Origin: Actinokineospora alba
Lineage (GTDB): Bacteria > Actinomycetota > Actinomycetes > Mycobacteriales > Pseudonocardiaceae
NCBI RefSeq assembly: GCF_004362515.1
Contig: NZ_SNXU01000001.1
Location: 5,766,001 to 5,830,000 of the forward strand
DNA length: 64,000 bases
Reading direction: 5' to 3'
Numbering within the stretch: the first letter of the stretch is position 1; each line of letters starts with the position of its first letter. Position numbers and translations under genes: made by a program. A model generated the notes under the pieces. It searched no databases and was not told the origin of the DNA. It saw only the letters and a list, made by a program, of their open reading frames with translations. Of the stretch, positions 18,382 to 28,910 are shown in pieces.

Positions 18382-18858
18382 ATGTCCTCCGACCTCAAGC
18401 CCTGGCTCGACCGGGCGGTCGCCCTCGCCACCGAGAACGTCGCCGACGGCGGCGGCCCGTTCGGCGCGGTGATCGTCCGCGACGGCAGCGAACTGATCTC
18501 CGTCGGCGTCAACCGGGTCACCCGCGACTTCGACCCCACCGCCCACGCCGAAGTAGTGGCCATCCGCGAGGCGTGCCGCAAACTGTCGAGCTTCACCCTC
18601 GACGGCTGCGTCCTGGTGACCTCGTGCGAACCGTGCCCGCTGTGCCTGGCCGCGGCCCTGTGGTCCCGCGTCGACCAGGTCGTCTACGCCGCCGACCGCT
18701 ACGACGCCGCCGCGGCCGGTTTCGACGACCTGGCGTTCTACAAGCTGTTCGAATCCCCCAGGGACACCTGGACCGTGCCGGTCGCCCACCTGTCGGTAGA
18801 CCAGCACAACGCCCCCTTCGACGCCTGGTCCGCGAACACGGCGCGAGTGGAGTACTGA
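18382..18858 (+). CDS. guaD: Guanine deaminase (cytidine-deaminase fold)
   Basis: This 158-residue zinc enzyme should deaminate guanine to xanthine. The zinc-site motifs are TAHAEVVAIREAC near residue 53 and TSCEPCPLCLAA near 83, the arrangement of Bacillus-type GuaD, and the C-terminal WSANTARVEY resembles the tail that closes the active site in that family. It lies 9 bases after the permease and 1 base before xdhC. tRNA adenosine deaminase shares the fold but not the tail or context. Confidence 0.88.
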   Translation: MSSDLKPWLDRAVALATENVADGGGPFGAVIVRDGSELISVGVNRVTRDFDPTAHAEVVAIREACRKLSSFTLDGCVLVTSCEPCPLCLAAALWSRVDQVVYAADRYDAAAAGFDDLAFYKLFESPRDTWTVPVAHLSVDQHNAPFDAWSANTARVEY

Positions 18859-18859
18859 C

Positions 18860-19999
18860 ATGCGCGACGTCCTCGACCACCTCCGCCCCTGGTACCGCGA
18901 CGGTGAACGGTTCGCGGTGGCCACGGTGATCGACACGTTCCGGTCCGCCCCCCGCCTACCCGGGGCCGCCATGGCGGTCTCGGCGGCCGGGGAAGCGGTC
19001 GGCAGCGTGTCCGGCGGCTGCGTCGAGGGCGCCGTGTACGAACTGGCCAGGGAAGTCATCGAAACCGGCCGGCCCGCCGTGGCCCGCTACGGCGTCGCCG
19101 ACGACGACGCGTTCGCCGTGGGCCTGACCTGCGGCGGGATCATCGACATCCTGGTCCAGCCGGTCGACGCCGCCACTTTCACCGAATTCGACGAGGTGGC
19201 GGCGTCGATCGACACCAACCCGGTGGCGATAGCGACCGTGGTCAGCCCAGGCACGACCTTGGGCGAACGGATCATCGTGTGGCCGGACCGAGTCTCCGGC
19301 GGCCTGGGCGACGCGACACTGGACGCGGCGGTCATCGAGGACGCCGTGGCGATGCTGGAACAGGGCACTACAGCGGTCCGCCACTACGGGCCACGCGGCG
19401 AGCGGATGCGGGATGAGATCGCTGTGTTCGTGCAGTCGTTCGCCCCACCGGCCCGAATGGTCGTCTTCGGCGCCATCGACTTCGCGGCAGCAGTGGCCCG
19501 GATCGGCAAGTTCCTCGGTTACCACGTGACGGTGTGCGACGCACGGCCTGTGTTCGCCACCCGAAAGCGGTTTCCAGATGCTGATGAGGTCGTGGTCGAT
19601 TGGCCGCATAGGTACCTCGCCGCAGCGATCGACCAAAACCTGATCGACGGCCGCACCGCGCTATGCGTGCTGACCCATGACCCGAAGTTCGACGTGCCAC
19701 TGCTGGAACTCGCGCTGCGCACCGAAGCGGGATTCATCGGAGCGATGGGATCACGGCGAACCCACGATGACCGGCTGGCGCAATTGAGGGAATTGGGCCT
19801 GACCAAGGCCGAACTGAGTCGGCTGGCATCGCCCATCGGCCTCGACCTCGGCGCACGCACCCCAGAAGAGACGGCGGTATCGATCGCGGCAGAGATCATC
19901 GCCGCCCGCTGGGGAGCCACCGGAAGACCCTTGTCGAACACCACCGGCCGCATCCACGGCGAGTCAGTAGATCACCTGCAAAGCGTGCAACCTGAGTAA
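18860..19999 (+). CDS. xdhC: XdhC-family xanthine dehydrogenase maturation factor
   Basis: This 379-residue protein belongs to the XdhC/CoxI family, which binds molybdenum cofactor and helps insert its sulfurated form into the hydroxylase. The N-terminal XdhC part has RSAPRLPGAAMAVS and GSVSGGCVEGAVYE near residues 30-58 and GLTCGGIIDILVQPV near 90. The C-terminal Rossmann part has MVVFGAIDFAAAVARIG near 200 and GFIGAMGSRRTHDDRL near 290. It is the last gene of the uric acid operon. The second palindromic element follows 35 bases later. Confidence 0.92.
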   Translation: MRDVLDHLRPWYRDGERFAVATVIDTFRSAPRLPGAAMAVSAAGEAVGSVSGGCVEGAVYELAREVIETGRPAVARYGVADDDAFAVGLTCGGIIDILVQPVDAATFTEFDEVAASIDTNPVAIATVVSPGTTLGERIIVWPDRVSGGLGDATLDAAVIEDAVAMLEQGTTAVRHYGPRGERMRDEIAVFVQSFAPPARMVVFGAIDFAAAVARIGKFLGYHVTVCDARPVFATRKRFPDADEVVVDWPHRYLAAAIDQNLIDGRTALCVLTHDPKFDVPLLELALRTEAGFIGAMGSRRTHDDRLAQLRELGLTKAELSRLASPIGLDLGARTPEETAVSIAAEIIAARWGATGRPLSNTTGRIHGESVDHLQSVQPE

Positions 20000-20034
20000 T
20001 AAAGCCCCGCGAAGCGCAAGGGGCAGAACCGAAC

Positions 20035-20175
20035 GGCCTGTTTGGGTGGTTCGCCTTGATTTGGGGCAAATGGGGCTAAACTCGCGGTGCGGGTGGGCTT
20101 TCCCTTGCCCCGCCTTTTGACCCGCACAGCCCCATTTGGAGGGGCCCCAAATCAAGGCGAACCACCCAAACAGGC
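20035..20175. repeat. Dispersed palindromic element, copy 2
   Basis: The outer arms 20036-20066 and 20145-20175 pair perfectly over 31 bp and are the same sequence as in the copy at 3468-3611. The inner stems are CAAATGGGGCT with AGCCCCATTTG and GTGCGGGT with ACCCGCAC. Relative to copy 1 several stem positions change on both sides, so pairing is kept. It sits between convergent xdhC (ending 19999) and prfC (ending 20185), 9 bases from the prfC stop. Probable bidirectional terminator or small mobile palindrome. Confidence 0.9.
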
Positions 20176-20184
20176 ACCCAAAGA

Positions 20185-21798
20185 TCAATCGGTGCTGGCC
20201 ACCAACGGCTCAAGCAGAATCTCAGGATTAAGCCGCCGCATCACACCCATAGCAGTAGCGTCGATGAACAACGCCAAATCCACCCCATCAGTCCGAGTCA
20301 AGACCTCACTACGAGTCCCACCATCCACAATGGACCGCTGCTTAGGATCAGCCAGACGACGCACCACCGAGTAAGGCAGCGGCTCAAGACGAACAGGCGA
20401 TTTGAACTCAGCATCCATCCGATGCGTAGCAACCTCAAACTGCATAGGCCCCACAGCAGCGAACACCGGCGCCCCATCACCCCGCCGCAGAGACCGAAGA
20501 ATCTGAATCACACCCTCAGACTCCAACTGATCCACACCCTTGCGGAACTGCTTCGCCCGACTCAGATCAGCAGGCCGCGCCACAGCGAAGTGCGCAGGCG
20601 CGAAACTAGGCAGCCCCGGATACCGCACGGCAGGCTTGTCGGCGTAAAGAGTGTCGCCAACCCTCAGCGAAGTAGCGTTGACGAGCCCGATCACATCACC
20701 AGGAAACGCACTGTCCAAAGTGGTGCGCTCACGCCCGAACACCTGCTGCACATACTTCGTCGCGAACGGCTTCCCGGTAGTCGAGTTCGTGACGACCATC
20801 CCCCGCTCGAACATCCCCGAACACACCCGAGCGAACGCCACCTGATCCCGGTGCGACGGGTCCATCCCCGTCTGCACCTTGAACACGAACGCCGAGAACG
20901 GCGACTCCAGCGGCCGCGGCCGGTCCTTCACATCCAGCCGAGGCGCCGGCCGAGGCGCCAGCTCAACGAGCAAGTCCAGCAGATGCCGCACCCCGAAGTT
21001 CAACACCGCCGACCCGAACAGCACCGGCGTCGCCGAGGCCTCAAGGAACCGGTCGAGGTCGAACTCCCCACCGGTCTCGGCCAGCAGGTCGGCCTCCTCA
21101 ACAGCCCGACTCCACTCCGCACCCTCGGCCTCCGCCGCAGCGGAAGGATCGAGCCGCTCCTCCCCCGCCGCGGTCGCCCCACCCGCGGTGCGGGAGTAAC
21201 GGATGAAGTTGCCGTCGCGGCGGTCCACCACACCACGGAAGTGACCCGCGTCGCCGACAGGCCAGGTCAGGGGCATCGGCTGCAGACCGATCCGCTCCAC
21301 CAGCTCGTCACACAGACGCAGCGCGTCCATGCCCGGCCGGTCCCACTTGTTGATGAACGTGATGACCGGAATCCCCCGGTGCCGACACACGTCGAACAGC
21401 TTCAGCGTCTGCGGCTCCAGCCCCTTCGCGGCGTCGAGCAGCATGACCGCGCAGTCCACGGCGGACAGAACCCGGTAGGTGTCCTCGGAGAAGTCCGCGT
21501 GACCGGGGGTGTCGAGCAGGTTGATGACCGAGTCGCCGTAGGAGAACTGCAGGGCCGCCGACGTGATGGAGATCCCGCGGGAGCGTTCCATCTCCATCCA
21601 GTCCGACACGACGCCGCGCCGCCCGGCCTTGCCGTGGACCGCGCCCGCCTCCGAGATGACCTTGGCGTGCAGCGCCAGGGCCTCGGTGAGCGTCGACTTG
21701 CCCGCGTCGGGGTGGCTGATCACCGCGAACGTGCGGCGGCGGCCCGCTTCCCACACCACATCCGAGGTCGAGGCGGTCACCGGACTGGCGGCGGTCAT
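20185..21798 (-). CDS. prfC: Peptide chain release factor 3
   Basis: This 537-residue translational GTPase recycles release factors 1 and 2. G motifs are visible: SHPDAGKSTLTEAL near residue 26, the switch segment RGISITSAALQF near 66, DTPGHADFSEDT near 87 and FINKWDRPGMD near 140. The C-terminal half has the RF3-specific VGPMQFEVATHRMDAEF. The ATG at 21798 with GGGGAA just before it is preferred to the frame start at 21834. It is divergent from rnj and convergent with xdhC across the palindrome. Confidence 0.95.
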   Translation of the reverse strand: MTAASPVTASTSDVVWEAGRRRTFAVISHPDAGKSTLTEALALHAKVISEAGAVHGKAGRRGVVSDWMEMERSRGISITSAALQFSYGDSVINLLDTPGHADFSEDTYRVLSAVDCAVMLLDAAKGLEPQTLKLFDVCRHRGIPVITFINKWDRPGMDALRLCDELVERIGLQPMPLTWPVGDAGHFRGVVDRRDGNFIRYSRTAGGATAAGEERLDPSAAAEAEGAEWSRAVEEADLLAETGGEFDLDRFLEASATPVLFGSAVLNFGVRHLLDLLVELAPRPAPRLDVKDRPRPLESPFSAFVFKVQTGMDPSHRDQVAFARVCSGMFERGMVVTNSTTGKPFATKYVQQVFGRERTTLDSAFPGDVIGLVNATSLRVGDTLYADKPAVRYPGLPSFAPAHFAVARPADLSRAKQFRKGVDQLESEGVIQILRSLRRGDGAPVFAAVGPMQFEVATHRMDAEFKSPVRLEPLPYSVVRRLADPKQRSIVDGGTRSEVLTRTDGVDLALFIDATAMGVMRRLNPEILLEPLVASTD

Positions 21799-21929
21799 GC
21801 GAGTTCCCCACGTTCTGGTCGGATTCGGAGTCAATCCTACGTGGCGGTACCCGCGGGCCTGTCGCCGCGCATGATCAGGACGGCCGATTTCCCTCAGGAA
21901 ACACCCGCACGTAGCGTGAAGGGGTGACT

Positions 21930-23609
<1,680 letters not shown>

Positions 23610-23613
23610 GGGC

Positions 23614-23952
23614 TCAGGCCAGCACCAGCGAAGCGGCGGGCGGGGCCAGGTACAGCACCGGAAACGGAATGTGCGCGTACCGGCCCGCCCGGACCACCGT
23701 GATCACGGCCCCGGCGAAGTACAGCACCAACCCGATGGCCGCGAGCACCCCGATGACCGGCACGAACAGGCCCACCACCAGGCCCACAGCCCCCGCGGCC
23801 TTCGCCGCACCGAGCCACGGCCACCACGACCGCGGCACCCCGTACTCGACCAAGGACGCCACGGCGAAGCCGAGATTCAGGAAGCTGGCGACCGCCGAGA
23901 ACGCCGCCATGGCGGCGGCGACCAGGGTGACAACGACGTACGGGGTGGACAT
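23614..23952 (-). CDS. DoxX-like small membrane protein
   Basis: This 112-residue protein has four predicted membrane helices (residues about 6-28, 45-65, 67-85 and 90-110) with the DoxX-family pattern WWPWLGAAKAAGAVGLVVGLFVPVIG in the middle. Family members are quinone-linked or redox-associated membrane proteins, but most are uncharacterised. It converges on rnj with only 4 bases between stops. A short hairpin made of GGCCTGA and TCAGGCC spans both stops and may terminate both. Confidence 0.75.
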   Translation of the reverse strand: MSTPYVVVTLVAAAMAAFSAVASFLNLGFAVASLVEYGVPRSWWPWLGAAKAAGAVGLVVGLFVPVIGVLAAIGLVLYFAGAVITVVRAGRYAHIPFPVLYLAPPAASLVLA

Positions 23953-24034
23953 GGGACTCCTGTCAGTCGCGGATGCCGGGTGTCGGTCCGTCGCTGAACA
24001 GACGGCACCCGGCTCGCGGATGTGACAGAAACCG

Positions 24035-24712
24035 TCACCACTTCTGCAGGATCAGCAGGTGGCGCATCGCGTCCTCGCCGAAGCTGCTCCGGCAGTTCGG
24101 CCCCTGGGTCTGGAACTCCCCGGCGTTGGGCAGCGCGCCGTAGGTCTGGCCGTCGAAGTGGTAGATCACGCTGAAGAACACCTGCAACGCCGAGTCCAGC
24201 AGCGAACCGTCCAGCTTGCCCCGGAACGCCGCGGTCCCGTCAGCGGCGGCCACGAACGACGACGCGTCGGGCGCCTGACCAGCGTCCACGCTCGGCAGCG
24301 CCAGCGTGCGCTCCACACCAGGGCACAACGGGTTCTCCGAGTCGGGCGTCAGCGTGCCCCAGAACACCGAGTACACCCCGCCCGGGACCAGACCCGCGAA
24401 GCTGAGCCGCACATCGGTACGCGGAGACCGCCCGCCGGAACTGCGCACCACCGACGACGCGGTCGCGGCGGACCACTCGCCCCACGTCCGGTTCAGCCCG
24501 ACACCGGAGTTGCCGAACAGCGGGGCCGACGGGTCGGTCTCCGCCGTGGGGTTGCGCAGCGTGGAACCGACGATCTCGAACACGTCGCCGCTGTACACCT
24601 CCAGACCGTCGGCCATGTCGGGTCCGGCCGCGTGCGCCGGAGTCACGAACGTGACCGCCGCGACAGCCGCCACCAGGACCGCCGCACCACGCCACAAGAC
24701 GGATCTGCTCAT
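24035..24712 (-). CDS. Exported protein of unknown function
   Basis: This 225-residue protein begins with a clear Sec signal (MSRSVLWRG, a hydrophobic run, cleavage near AHAAG at residue 28). The mature part has a beta-rich look, with WGEWSAATASSVVRSSGG and GLVPGGVYSVFWGTLTPDSENPLCPG near the middle and two or more Cys. I do not recognise the family. The pattern of a short motif, then VYSVFWG, then a Cys-containing loop resembles secreted domains of unknown function in soil actinomycetes. AAGGAG lies 7 bases before the ATG. It lies on the same strand, downstream of the GH101 gene, with a terminator between them. Confidence 0.7.
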   Translation of the reverse strand: MSRSVLWRGAAVLVAAVAAVTFVTPAHAAGPDMADGLEVYSGDVFEIVGSTLRNPTAETDPSAPLFGNSGVGLNRTWGEWSAATASSVVRSSGGRSPRTDVRLSFAGLVPGGVYSVFWGTLTPDSENPLCPGVERTLALPSVDAGQAPDASSFVAAADGTAAFRGKLDGSLLDSALQVFFSVIYHFDGQTYGALPNAGEFQTQGPNCRSSFGEDAMRHLLILQKW

Positions 24713-24846
24713 CGTCGTACTCCTTACGGGGGTCCTGACTGGAGCCGAAACCAAACGTTCGACCCTCGTCCAAGCGAACGCCGCCTGCCCCGCACAAGCC
24801 ATTACGAGCCGCTTATGACTCCCTTACCGAACCCTTACGCACGCGA

Positions 24847-24879
24847 ACGGGGCAGGCGACGCGATGTCGCCTGCCCCGT
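24847..24879 (-). terminator. Strong hairpin after the GH101 gene
   Basis: A perfect 14-bp stem (24847-24860 with 24866-24879, ACGGGGCAGGCGAC) with a 5-base loop GCGAT lies 17 bases after the stop of the GH101 gene. There is no U-tract, as is common in high-GC actinomycetes. It separates the GH101 transcript from the exported-protein gene at 24712. Confidence 0.75.
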
Positions 24880-24895
24880 CAGTCATGGCAGGTAC

Positions 24896-27800
24896 CTAGC
24901 CGCAGAGGAAGCGGGCGGAACCCCAGTCGGCGTGGTCGTTGCCGACACCGTCACCGCCGTCGGACACCACCAACCGGACCTCCTGCGCCCCCGCGATGTC
25001 CGCCGCCAGCGAGTGCGTCGCCGTGTCCGGCCGCATCACCGGCGACTGGGCGACCTGCTTGCCGTCCGCCCACACCGTGAACTGCACCGACCCGCGGCTC
25101 GCCTGCTTGTCGTCCACCCCGACCTGCGCGGTGAACGACGCGCAGTTGCCGCCCAGGTAGTAGACGACCGTGCTCGGCGCGTGCGTACCCAGCCCCTTCT
25201 CGTGCACGACACCGTTCAGCGTGAGCGGGCCACCGTCACCGGCACCCGACTCCCCGTTGGACCGGTCCCGCTCGACCGGCCCCCACCCGTTGCTCGCCGA
25301 AAGCCAGCCGTGGTCACTGGCCCACACGTCGGCCGTCGGCGGCGCGGGCACCGTCTCGATCCGAAGCACACCCGTCACCGCCCGAGGACCGTCCTGCACC
25401 TGGTACGCGGTGTTCGCGACCACGTCATACACCGCGGTCGCCGCGTCGGCGGGCGGGGTCACCGCCCACTGGGTGCTCACCGACGCACCCGACGCCACCG
25501 ATTCGAAAGCCGCCGGACCCGTCGCCGCGACCTGCCAACCCGTCGGCACGGTCAACGCCATCGACACACCGGTCGCCGCGTCCGACTCACCGTTGCGGAA
25601 CGTCGTCGTCACCGTGTTCGCCTTGCCGGGCAAGAACTTCTGCGTCGCCGAGCTGACGTCCACGCTGCCGCACGCGTCAGCGCTGTCGGCCTTGCCGAGG
25701 TCCTCCACCGCGAAGTCGTCCAACGCGAACTCGACCTGGTCGCCATTGGGACCGAGCCGCTTGAGGCCGACCCAATAGTCACCGCACGCGCCCGCCACGA
25801 ACTCCTGCACATGCCGAGCCGCGGTCGTCTGCTTGCCCAACGGAGTCGTGGAGACCTCCTTCGTGCCCGCCGGCCCATCCACGCCGAGCGTCCACCCGTA
25901 TGCGCCTGCCAGCGCGTTCTCGTAGTCGAAGCTCACCCGGTACCGGTGACCCGGCAGGAACCGCACGGTCGCCGGAGCGGTCCGGTAGCTGATGCCATGG
26001 TCGTACTCGTACGACTTCAGGCTCCACTTCCCGGAGATCACATCGTCGATCACCTTGCCGTTCCACCCGCGCTGCGTGAACGGCGCGTGCAGCTCCGACA
26101 GGTGCGTGTTCGCGTCACCGATCGGCAGCACACCCCGGTAGAACGGACCCCACCCCGCGTCGACGGACTCGAAGTCCCACGAGGTCACCCGGCCCGGCGC
26201 CGCAGGCCGCTTCATCGCCACGACCCGCGCGTTGTCGAACTTCACCACGCCCTGGCCAGGCGCCACCCGCAGCGACAGCGTCACCACACCACCGGCCCGC
26301 ACATCGAAGAACACGCGCACCCGCTGGAACCGCGTCCCCAGCTTCTCATCCGACGCCGTGGTGTTCACCAGCGTGGAACGGTCCACGAACGTCGACTCCG
26401 GCCGCCCCGACCGGGGATTCACCCCGACGAACACCGGCCGGGTCCGCCCCTGCTCCACCTCGACGTCGACCGACGCCGCGTAGCTGCCGGGAGCGAGACC
26501 CTCGATGTCCTGGCTGATCACCGTGTTGCCGTGACCGGACACGACCGCCTCGAACTGCCCACGCGCGTTGCGCTCCACCTTCGCCGCGCCCGGGTCACCC
26601 GCGACCTGCCACGCCCGGAAGTCGCCATAGGTGAACCCGGGGTCGCGCAGCGGGCTTCCCTCGCCGTACCGCACATCAGGGACAGCCTTCGCCGAACCCG
26701 GCTCCAACACGTACGCGGTGTTCGGCTCCGCGGTCAGCGTCACCTGACCGCCCTCCACCGCCACCGTGCCCGCCGAGACCCGACCGGTGTCGGTCAGCTT
26801 GGACACCGTGAGCGAAGCGGCACCGGTGAACGGCGCGGGCACCTGCCACGTGGTCTGACCACCCTTGGCGTTGTAGTGGTAAAGCTTGTCCGGCGCCGCC
26901 GGGTTCCACGGCAGCAGGTACGCCTCACCATCGGCGACCTTGGCCGAACCAGCGAAGATCTTCCGGTCCGCCGCCGACGTGCCGGTCACCCGCACACCCT
27001 TGTCCAGCACGATCTCCTCGGCACCCCAACGCTGAATCGGGAAATGCTGCAGGAACTTCACCGGCAAGTTGTTGCCGAACACGTTGCGGGAGAACGCGCT
27101 GTAGTCCACTTCGCCGGTCCAGCCCTCGAACTCCACGATCTGCGCGCTGCCCAGCAGCGGGTTCGAGATGTACACATCACGGCGGTGGTTGTCGACGAAC
27201 CGCATGATCTGCGAGTTGACGCCCTTCGAGTCGACGCCACCGTAGTCCAGGTCCGCCGACCAGTGCGTCCACAACGCGTCCCGCACGAACCGGTGCGACC
27301 ACTCGGTGGTGATCTCCCAGCCCAGCGCCCGCACCTCACGCGCGAGCCGGTCCGCGGTCCACCCCGACTCCCGGAACACGTCCCAGTACAGGAAGTCCAG
27401 CTTCCCGCCGGTCTCCTCGGCCAGCTGCCTGAGCCGCTTCTGGATGTCGCCGCTGATCAGGTCCCGACGCTGGTCGATCCGGTAGGACTGGTCCATCCAG
27501 GCCCACTGCTCGTTGTTCTTGTCGACCAGCGTCTCGGAGAACGCCCGCGCCTCCGGGTACGACTCGGTCGCGTTGACGTGCACACCGAAGTCCGCGTTGT
27601 ACGCCGAACCCTTGTCCAGCAACGTCTTCAGATCCGCCAGGCCACCGGCCCGGGTGTTGTAGTTGCCGCCGTAGTCCGGGTGCGCCGCGTCATGCCCCTC
27701 CGACTGGTAGCCCTTGAGGATCGCCATCTGCCCGAGCCCGTCGGTGGCCAGGCTGATCCGCTTCGTCTCGTCGAGGGTCTTCCCGAACGGGTTGGTCGCC

Positions 27801-28741
27801 ATCGACGCGATGTTGAACGGAATCCGCTGCACCACCCGATCCGCGACCTTCTCACCGCCCTTGGGGGCGTGGGCGATCTCCCGCAACGACAACGCCGCGT
27901 CCTGCCAGTCCACGACGTTGTCACCGTTGCGCTCCGGGGTGACCGCGACCTTCACCTCCGGCAACGGCTCCGTGTCCGCCGCCGCCGCACCAGCGGCCCG
28001 GTACGTCCACTGCCCGCTCCACACGCCGACCACCGTGTCGGCGCCCGACTTGCGGGCCTGCCGCCAGAAATGGGCGTTGTCGTTCACCGTCGACCCGGCA
28101 GGCTTGTCATAAACCGAGTTGGTCTCCAACGCGGCCGCCAGCTTCCCCGTCGACACCAGCGTGAAGTACGAGCCGATCGGCGCGGCATCCGCGGGCGTGG
28201 CCGGGGTGACACCGTAGATCGTGTCCCCGCGCCGGTTGATCGACAGGTCGACCTTGGCCGCCGCGACCTGCGCGCCCGGGTCCGAACCACGCACCGACAC
28301 CAAGTCGTGGTTGGGGATCTCGATGGTGTGCACCCGCGACGCCTCGGTGTCGCGCACCGCGTCGATCCGGAACGTCGTGACCCGGCGGTCGACCGACAGG
28401 CTCGCGTCGAGCCGAACACCGGGCAACTGCGGGAACACCAGCCGGTAGGACACCTTGCGGCCATCGGAGACCGGGACGCCGTCCAGCTTCGGCTGCTGGG
28501 CCTTCCCGTCGATCACCACGCTGGTCACCGCCTCGGCACGCCCGGACAGGGTCGCGCCCGAGGCGTTGTCGGCGTAGGAGATCACCCGCGGGAAATCGCC
28601 CGCGACGGTGACGGTGAGGTCGGCGGAACGAAGTGTCAGAGACGTGGGTTGGGCGCCTGCGACGGGAACTGTGATCAGTCCCGCGCCTAACGCGAGAACT
28701 GCCGCGGCGGCGACACGCACCGGCCGGTGGGGAATGGGCAC
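24896..28741 (-). CDS. GH101 endo-alpha-N-acetylgalactosaminidase, secreted
   Basis: This 1281-residue secreted glycosidase should release the Gal-beta-1,3-GalNAc disaccharide from Ser/Thr of mucin-type O-glycoproteins. After a Sec signal (cleavage near VAGAQP, residue 31) come the beta-sandwich region and the catalytic barrel, with candidate nucleophile Asp454 in LDFLYWDVF and candidate acid/base Glu480 in EITTEWSHRF. Then follow carbohydrate-binding beta domains, a NEW3-like domain near 1055-1125 and a C-terminal NPCBM domain (TADVWASDHGWLS to the end). The start is GTG at 28741 with GTAGGAG upstream. It is divergent from a ROK regulator that may control it. Shorter than streptococcal homologues, which add cell-wall anchors. 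Confidence 0.88.
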   Translation of the reverse strand: MPIPHRPVRVAAAAVLALGAGLITVPVAGAQPTSLTLRSADLTVTVAGDFPRVISYADNASGATLSGRAEAVTSVVIDGKAQQPKLDGVPVSDGRKVSYRLVFPQLPGVRLDASLSVDRRVTTFRIDAVRDTEASRVHTIEIPNHDLVSVRGSDPGAQVAAAKVDLSINRRGDTIYGVTPATPADAAPIGSYFTLVSTGKLAAALETNSVYDKPAGSTVNDNAHFWRQARKSGADTVVGVWSGQWTYRAAGAAAADTEPLPEVKVAVTPERNGDNVVDWQDAALSLREIAHAPKGGEKVADRVVQRIPFNIASMATNPFGKTLDETKRISLATDGLGQMAILKGYQSEGHDAAHPDYGGNYNTRAGGLADLKTLLDKGSAYNADFGVHVNATESYPEARAFSETLVDKNNEQWAWMDQSYRIDQRRDLISGDIQKRLRQLAEETGGKLDFLYWDVFRESGWTADRLAREVRALGWEITTEWSHRFVRDALWTHWSADLDYGGVDSKGVNSQIMRFVDNHRRDVYISNPLLGSAQIVEFEGWTGEVDYSAFSRNVFGNNLPVKFLQHFPIQRWGAEEIVLDKGVRVTGTSAADRKIFAGSAKVADGEAYLLPWNPAAPDKLYHYNAKGGQTTWQVPAPFTGAASLTVSKLTDTGRVSAGTVAVEGGQVTLTAEPNTAYVLEPGSAKAVPDVRYGEGSPLRDPGFTYGDFRAWQVAGDPGAAKVERNARGQFEAVVSGHGNTVISQDIEGLAPGSYAASVDVEVEQGRTRPVFVGVNPRSGRPESTFVDRSTLVNTTASDEKLGTRFQRVRVFFDVRAGGVVTLSLRVAPGQGVVKFDNARVVAMKRPAAPGRVTSWDFESVDAGWGPFYRGVLPIGDANTHLSELHAPFTQRGWNGKVIDDVISGKWSLKSYEYDHGISYRTAPATVRFLPGHRYRVSFDYENALAGAYGWTLGVDGPAGTKEVSTTPLGKQTTAARHVQEFVAGACGDYWVGLKRLGPNGDQVEFALDDFAVEDLGKADSADACGSVDVSSATQKFLPGKANTVTTTFRNGESDAATGVSMALTVPTGWQVAATGPAAFESVASGASVSTQWAVTPPADAATAVYDVVANTAYQVQDGPRAVTGVLRIETVPAPPTADVWASDHGWLSASNGWGPVERDRSNGESGAGDGGPLTLNGVVHEKGLGTHAPSTVVYYLGGNCASFTAQVGVDDKQASRGSVQFTVWADGKQVAQSPVMRPDTATHSLAADIAGAQEVRLVVSDGGDGVGNDHADWGSARFLCG

Positions 28742-28910
28742 TGGCTACTCCTACAAGAGTGAGAGCTGTGGGCCCGCTTTTTAGCGCGCAAACCAACAGA
28801 AGTCAACGCTCAACCGCTCTACCAGCAGAGATATAGTTAAGGCACAATCCTAAAAGGTGGACGATCACGCCCCGTAAAGTCGGCGCCGCCCACCGGCGAC
28901 AGGGAGTCCC

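Noticed and set aside
16275..18929. An 884-codon + frame over the permease and guaD
   Set aside because: It is out of frame with the clear permease, OHCU and guanine deaminase motifs. It is very Arg/Pro-rich.
24059..28690. A 1543-codon open frame on the + strand
   Set aside because: It is the antisense shadow of the GH101 gene. GC-rich codon use keeps the opposite frame open. Its translation is Arg/His/Pro-rich without motifs, and the minus strand has a signal peptide and catalytic motifs.
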